This document shows positions 59,920-64,000 of a stretch of DNA of 64,000 nt, piece by piece. The DNA comes from Bacteroidales bacterium UBA1173. GTDB lineage: Bacteria > Bacteroidota > Bacteroidia > Bacteroidales > F082. The notes beneath the pieces were generated by a model, which saw only the letters and a list, made by a program, of their open reading frames with translations, did no database searches and was not told the DNA's origin. The stretch is from the NCBI GenBank assembly GCA_002311655.1, contig DBYZ01000003.1, forward strand, positions 68,654 to 132,653, in the 5' to 3' direction. A program made the position numbers and the translations under genes. Position 1 is the first letter of the stretch. Every line of letters starts with the position of its first letter.

Positions 59920-61002
59920 TTACCTCCCTGTTATCGTTTCTGACATCCAATTAGTTGCTTTTGCTTGTCGCCAATTTCTAACTGCTGTTTCCTTGCTTGT
60001 GTTCGCATAGCAGTACTCACACAAATGTGGACATGTGTTGTATTCACCAATATCTTTGCTGACCATACAGCCACAGAACTGGCGTTGATCTTTGTCCTGA
60101 TTGTTTTTCTTTTTGATAGCGTATTGTGTGTCGCTGATTTGTACAGCATTAGCTGGTATCGGTTCAGCTCCAAATAAGGAAGATTCTATGGTTTTAATTT
60201 CTACACCAAGAAAATCCATCAGCACCTTATCGTGATGAGCAAAGAGAATCATCAAATCATCATCAACGCAGCGATTATGATGGATGCCATATTTTTCAAT
60301 ATCAATTTTCTCACCACAAGTGGCCAGCTGGTAATTCCACCTTTTATTAAGTTTTGAAAGATTATTTGCAAACTCATCCATTTGTGGAATATCCCATTCG
60401 CGATAATTCACATTGTTCTTTTCCAGATTGGATTTTACTTTTTTATATAAAGCTATATCGGCATAACTGAAAACTAGTTTTTCGTTGAAACCATTCAATT
60501 TATCGCCAATGTTTTCAATCTTTTCCAGCAAATCACCGGCATTGATATTGTCTGTAAGAATCAGAGGATCAAAACGCCAAATCACCCTACCTTTTCCCAA
60601 TCTCTCAACTAAACGTTTAAAGGTGTATATACGCTCATCAAGAGATGGAACACCTTTCTCTAAGCCTTCCTTAACATAATCATTGAGTGTGTATTGAATA
60701 TAGCATTCTATGTTACGTTCTTTCAACTCATCAAGATGGGGCAACAACTTTGCAGGATTCTTTGACCAAAAGACGATAAAGCGACAATTTTGATATGAGA
60801 TAAAACTTTTTACTCCGTTGAAAGGGTTTGTCCAAGCAGAATAGCCAACCTTTAAACGATGGAAAAACCAATCGGCATAAAAAGCAGGAATATCGGTGCT
60901 TCTGCTAGCAGAAACTATAATCGGAGCCTGAGCTTCGGCAATCTCTCCATTATCGCGTTTTATTGTTGTTTTCTGCCATTGAGCCATAGTGCTGAAATTC
61001 AT
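59920..61002 (-). CDS. DUF1848 protein with C-terminal radical-SAM-like cysteine motif
   Basis: A 360-residue DUF1848 protein. IIVSASRSTDIPAFYADWFF and FWSKNPAKLLPHLDELKERN are conserved family segments. At the C-terminus are C310-x-C312 and the cluster C324-x3-C328-x2-C331 (TCPHLCEYCYAN), the same spacing as a radical SAM motif but at the wrong end of the protein. This suggests an Fe-S cluster and a relation to spore-photoproduct-lyase-like enzymes; this is inference. A start five codons later (ATG at 60987) is possible. It opens a four-gene operon. Confidence 0.8.
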   Translation of the reverse strand: MNFSTMAQWQKTTIKRDNGEIAEAQAPIIVSASRSTDIPAFYADWFFHRLKVGYSAWTNPFNGVKSFISYQNCRFIVFWSKNPAKLLPHLDELKERNIECYIQYTLNDYVKEGLEKGVPSLDERIYTFKRLVERLGKGRVIWRFDPLILTDNINAGDLLEKIENIGDKLNGFNEKLVFSYADIALYKKVKSNLEKNNVNYREWDIPQMDEFANNLSKLNKRWNYQLATCGEKIDIEKYGIHHNRCVDDDLMILFAHHDKVLMDFLGVEIKTIESSLFGAEPIPANAVQISDTQYAIKKKNNQDKDQRQFCGCMVSKDIGEYNTCPHLCEYCYANTSKETAVRNWRQAKATNWMSETITGR

Positions 61003-61015
61003 TTGGTTGACTTTG

Positions 61016-61023
61016 CAAAGTTA
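61016..61023 (-). promoter_or_regulatory. -7 box TAACTTTG for the DUF1848 operon
   Basis: Minus-strand TAACTTTG fits TAnnTTTG, 13 bases before the first start codon. Confidence 0.55.
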
Positions 61024-61044
61024 GAGAATGAAAAACAGAATTGC

Positions 61045-61131
61045 AAATTAATTGTTGCAAAGTTTTCAACAATAAAAAACATCCACTATCTATGCCCCAA
61101 ACACTATAGTCTGAACCCAGCACGTCGCTTA
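61045..61131. repeat. Long direct repeat, copy 1 (before the DUF1848 operon)
   Basis: An 87-bp sequence nearly matching 62965-63047. Shared blocks are AAATTAATTGTTG, AAAGTTTTCAACAAT, CTATGCCCCAAA and ACTATAGTCTGAACCCAGCA plus CGTCGCTTA. ATTGTTG and CAACAAT within it form a 7-bp inverted repeat. No coding frame is supported. Confidence 0.8.
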
Positions 61132-61238
61132 CCTATCTCGTTTTTTACTTCCACTCGAAATTCTCTTTACCTGCACCGATTTCGAAATGACACTTTGCTA
61201 TTCCCAGGTCAATGGGTGTGCAACCAATTTGCGCATTG

Positions 61239-62861
61239 TTAACTTTTCTTTTTGTCAAGCTTCGGATTGGTCATGTAAGTTTGTCCTGGACTGTGGCTCG
61301 GCTTGGTGCGTAGGAGTATTCCGTCGGCCACCAACTCGGGAATAACAGAATTTTGCAGATAGTCTGAACTCTTTTTCAAAAGCGTCGCCAACTCATCAAT
61401 TGAATGATCCACAACACATGCTTCGATAATGCAATCTCGCAACTGTTCTTTTGTCATTTTTGGTCTGACTTTCTTTTTTACTATTTTATCAACAACTCTC
61501 TTGTTTTCAGCCAAATGGTCAGTTGCAATATTATTGTCGTAAGTTCCAATATTAGTAGTACTAATATGATTGTTTATCAAGCCATTAGCATCACTATTAG
61601 TTGCAACATTAGTTCCAAGGTTAGTTGCAACATTTAAACCTTCTGTTGCATCATTATCACGCCATATAGTGGTAATAAAATCGGCACTCAAATCAATTTC
61701 AGGAGCAAGGAGATGCGCTTCCTGCATGCGACGGATATTTTCTGTGATACCCGTTCCGTATTTCTCAATATAGCCCATCTGGTACATAACCTCCGCCAAA
61801 TACGGGTTATGAGGATAAGAACCGTGTTCTTTCATAAGGTCGGCTTTTGTGAGTTCTACAGGTAATGTTCCGGGATTGCGCACAACGACACGGTTGCGGA
61901 AGACAGAAACCTGCACGCTCCCCGTGCTGTTGTAATCACGATGGGCTACAGCGTTCACAATAGTCTCGAAGATGACGGATCGTGGTATCTCAAATTCCAC
62001 CTCGTTCTGAGCCTCCTCGTCTCGCAGGCCAAAGCGAACCGACAGTTTCGACATCACCCAACTGGTAGCTTGGCTGATTTGCTCAGCCACACTGCCTTCA
62101 AATGTTTTGTAGTCCTCGATAGGCTTTACTGTCTCTGTGCCAAGGAACCATGCACATTTAACCACTGCCGAGGGGAAAAAGTATTGCGGGTCGTTGGCGA
62201 ACATCAGCAATGCTCCATTGCTGGGTTTGTCCTGTCGCATCAATCTCAGATGCTTAAGCACCGTAATCGGGTCGGTATCTTCGGCCAAAGGAAATCCTCG
62301 TTTTTGACGTGCCTGATGCAAAAAGTCCTTAATTTTCTTTGCGTCGATATCTGCCATAGAGACATCGTCACGGGTTTGCTCGTCGAAACTTAATGTTTGG
62401 ATAATGCCTTTGTATTTTAAGTATGCATACAGGGATTGTTTGACAAGAGAAACCAGTACGGACGGATTAGAAAAGACACGGTAAGAGAGTTCGTTCTGCA
62501 CTTTTCGGAAGAAACGTTCTTCTGCTTCTTCACGCTGTTGTCCGTCCAAATCGCTGATAAATGCGACTCTCCACGCATTGCCGTCTCCTGCTGCTTGATA
62601 TTCTTTCTCGGTTGGAGAAATGCCGTCCGGCAACACGTTACCATACCTCTTACCAATCAACAAGAGATAGACTTGACACGAGGAAGCTTCGTCCAGATAT
62701 AGCTGGCGAGGATTCGCATCTTGTGCGGCAATCTGCTCAAAAATGAACGGCTCAAAGTATTGCCCCATCAACTCGTCATTGCGGATGAAGTCAAAAACAA
62801 GTTGTCGCTCCTGTGAAAACTCCGATTGTACGCTGCTTATAAATACTTTATATTTTGGCAT
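61239..62861 (-). CDS. DUF4062 / HATPase-type ATP-binding protein
   Basis: A 540-residue protein. Residues 1-85 are DUF4062 (KYKVFISSVQSEFSQERQLV, YLLLIGKRYG), a TIR-related signalling fold. The middle and C-terminal parts match the ATP-binding half of AlbA_2-type regulators (IFETIVNAVAHRDYNSTGSV, VVVRNPGTLPVELTKADLM, MGYIEKYGTGITENIRRM), followed by an Asn/Thr-rich linker and a winged-helix-like end. Such proteins occur in defence and stress loci. The start at 62861 (MPKYKVF) is preferred over 62879. Direct repeats lie on both sides. Confidence 0.78.
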   Translation of the reverse strand: MPKYKVFISSVQSEFSQERQLVFDFIRNDELMGQYFEPFIFEQIAAQDANPRQLYLDEASSCQVYLLLIGKRYGNVLPDGISPTEKEYQAAGDGNAWRVAFISDLDGQQREEAEERFFRKVQNELSYRVFSNPSVLVSLVKQSLYAYLKYKGIIQTLSFDEQTRDDVSMADIDAKKIKDFLHQARQKRGFPLAEDTDPITVLKHLRLMRQDKPSNGALLMFANDPQYFFPSAVVKCAWFLGTETVKPIEDYKTFEGSVAEQISQATSWVMSKLSVRFGLRDEEAQNEVEFEIPRSVIFETIVNAVAHRDYNSTGSVQVSVFRNRVVVRNPGTLPVELTKADLMKEHGSYPHNPYLAEVMYQMGYIEKYGTGITENIRRMQEAHLLAPEIDLSADFITTIWRDNDATEGLNVATNLGTNVATNSDANGLINNHISTTNIGTYDNNIATDHLAENKRVVDKIVKKKVRPKMTKEQLRDCIIEACVVDHSIDELATLLKKSSDYLQNSVIPELVADGILLRTKPSHSPGQTYMTNPKLDKKKS

Positions 62862-62935
62862 AACGTTTTTGTTTTTCATTTACGATGCAAAAGTATAAAG
62901 GTTTCACTAAATCTATTTGCATCAAAACTGAACTG

Positions 62936-62943
62936 CAAAGATA
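62936..62943 (-). promoter_or_regulatory. -7 box TATCTTTG upstream of the DUF4062 gene
   Basis: Minus-strand TATCTTTG fits TAnnTTTG; a second candidate, TACTTTTG, is at 62888-62895. Confidence 0.5.
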
Positions 62944-62964
62944 AATAATAGTAATTAAAAATCA

Positions 62965-63047
62965 AAATTAATTGTTGTAAAGTTTTCAACAATCCACTTT
63001 CTATGCCCCAAATATCACACTATAGTCTGAACCCAGCACGTCGCTTA
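62965..63047. repeat. Long direct repeat, copy 2 (before the DUF4062 gene)
   Basis: The 83-bp partner of 61045-61131, in the same orientation, 1.9 kb away. Each copy lies just upstream of the -7 box of the next minus-strand gene. Confidence 0.8.
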
Positions 63048-63082
63048 TCCAGGTTCATTTCCTTTTTTTATTGTATTTCGCT

Positions 63083-63964
63083 TTAATTTTTTACCTTCAA
63101 TTTTGACCAGGTTTGAAGCACTACCGATATGATGATGAGTGCGATGCCCAGGATAAACGAGAAGTTCAGCTCCTGGTATTCGTTGAAAATAATCATGGCG
63201 ATAATGATGCTGTAAACCGGTTCAAGATTGTATGTGAGGTTGACCGTGAAGGCGTCAATCTTTTGTAAAACAATGATTTGCAACAGACATAGGCCGATGG
63301 TGCAGACGACAACCATAAACGCCATGTATGGATAATCCAAGCCGGAAAGAAACAGCTTGTCAACAGGCAGGAAATGGTTGTAAATCGGGAAAATGGCAGT
63401 GAGGACTACCAGACCGCCGACCATCTCCCAGAAGAGCATGTTTTTGGCTTCATAACGCTTTCCGACATGCTGGTTGGCGATGGCGAACAAGGCATACAAT
63501 GCCGATGATATTATTCCGAAGGCGATGCCCAAACGATAGCGGGTGTCGAAATGGAAGATGAGATAAACGCCGCATACCGTGAGGATGCTGAACAGGAATT
63601 CTGTTATTGAAAAACGGTGTTTGTTGATGATAGGCTCAAACAATGCCGTGAAGAAGCCCACCAAAGAGAAGCAGACCACGCCGATAGAGACATTTGACGC
63701 CTTGATGCTGGCGTAGAAGAATATCCAATGCAGACACAGCAGCACTCCGACGCCGCCCATCTGGGCTATGTCTTTGAAGCTGTAACGTTGCAGTTCTTTT
63801 CTGAAAAGAAGAAACAGTGCCATCAAAACCGCCGCCCACGCCATGCGATGCCATACAAGTACCGCGGAGTCGAGCTCGATGAGCCGCCCCAGCACCCCGG
63901 TAAAACCTGCAATGAATACCGAAAGATGCAGAAGTAGAAAGCCTTTGTTGTCTTTTTGAGTCAC
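63083..63964 (-). CDS. EamA family (DMT) transporter
   Basis: A 293-residue inner-membrane protein with ten predicted helices and two EamA repeats: VFIAGFTGVLGRLIELDSAV in the first and LGIAFGIISSALYALFAIAN in the second, ending FSFILGIALIIISVVLQTWS. It belongs to the drug/metabolite transporter superfamily; the substrate is unknown. The start codon is GTG at 63964, with a -7 box TATCTTTG 17 bases upstream. Confidence 0.9.
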   Translation of the reverse strand: MTQKDNKGFLLLHLSVFIAGFTGVLGRLIELDSAVLVWHRMAWAAVLMALFLLFRKELQRYSFKDIAQMGGVGVLLCLHWIFFYASIKASNVSIGVVCFSLVGFFTALFEPIINKHRFSITEFLFSILTVCGVYLIFHFDTRYRLGIAFGIISSALYALFAIANQHVGKRYEAKNMLFWEMVGGLVVLTAIFPIYNHFLPVDKLFLSGLDYPYMAFMVVVCTIGLCLLQIIVLQKIDAFTVNLTYNLEPVYSIIIAMIIFNEYQELNFSFILGIALIIISVVLQTWSKLKVKN

Positions 63965-63981
63965 TATCCTAAATGTTTCTG

Positions 63982-63989
63982 CAAAGATA
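63982..63989 (-). promoter_or_regulatory. -7 box TATCTTTG for the EamA transporter
   Basis: Minus-strand TATCTTTG fits TAnnTTTG, 17 bases before the GTG start. Confidence 0.6.
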
Positions 63990-64000
63990 GAGAAACTATT

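Noticed and set aside
61045..63047. Insertion sequence or integron
   Set aside because: No transposase or integrase lies between or near the repeats, and the repeats have direct, not inverted, orientation.
1..64000. tRNA and rRNA genes
   Set aside because: I looked for T-loop sequences and rRNA landmarks in the gaps between genes and found none; a short, divergent tRNA could still be missed by eye.

Overview
The window reads as chromosome of an uncultured member of the Bacteroidetes, most likely order Bacteroidales. Evidence: nearly every transcription unit starts behind a TAnnTTTG -7 box; Shine-Dalgarno sites are mostly absent; six secreted proteins end in a type IX secretion (T9SS) sorting domain (PNP-type entry, GxY-[IF]-[VI] core, basic end); and there are lineage-typical genes (DUF2795, DUF3822 next to rsmD, short AMP nucleosidase, single-chain PurL). 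T9SS cargo argues against Bacteroides itself. Genus cannot be set from the sequence alone.

Layout. 1-10.3 kb: end of a GH20 hexosaminidase, a hotdog thioesterase, a gingipain-like C25 protease with a BNR-propeller T9SS partner, a DUF2795 protein, then a T9SS protein, a gutted methyltransferase and cob(I)alamin adenosyltransferase. 10.1-24 kb: housekeeping block (mrp-nifU, SIMPL, dtd, rbfA, a LolC/E-type permease, the overlapping operon serS-lipoprotein-TPR-rsmA, rplU-rpmA, an FGE-like lipoprotein). 24-30.7 kb: accessory segment holding a truncated KilA-N gene, a small protein with a CTERM-like tail, a 1554-residue T9SS protein, a structured RNA with intrinsic terminator, and a decayed YhcG/DUF1016 nuclease gene; 50-bp direct repeats lie at its edges. 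30.7-42.4 kb: purL, holA, AMP nucleosidase, a radical SAM enzyme, the DUF3822-rsmD operon with a C69 peptidase, and a membrane protein/winged-helix regulator pair. 42.5-47.9 kb: a cobalamin riboswitch in front of a T9SS beta-helix/DUF4465 protein, followed after 6 bases by a CoA-transferase, then marC. 47.9-64 kb: accessory genes (polyvalent-type kinase, small ORF with its own promoter and terminator, AT-rich unknown genes, GNAT-DAACS fusion, C10 protease, cysteine-rich mini-operon, macro-like protein, vWA protein, a four-gene operon DUF1848 / methyltransferase-LRR / HEPN / small protein, and a DUF4062-ATPase gene flanked by direct repeats), ending with an EamA transporter.

How the parts connect. 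Vitamin B12 is a theme: the riboswitch unit couples a probable surface cobamide-binding protein to a CoA-transferase of the family used in succinate/propionate metabolism, and an adenosyltransferase lies 35 kb away. The most unusual elements are the riboswitch/DUF4465 fusion, the nested-helix RNA upstream of the giant T9SS protein, the four-gene DUF1848-to-HEPN operon, and the repeat pairs around accessory genes. No tRNA, rRNA, CRISPR array, transposase or integrase was recognised.
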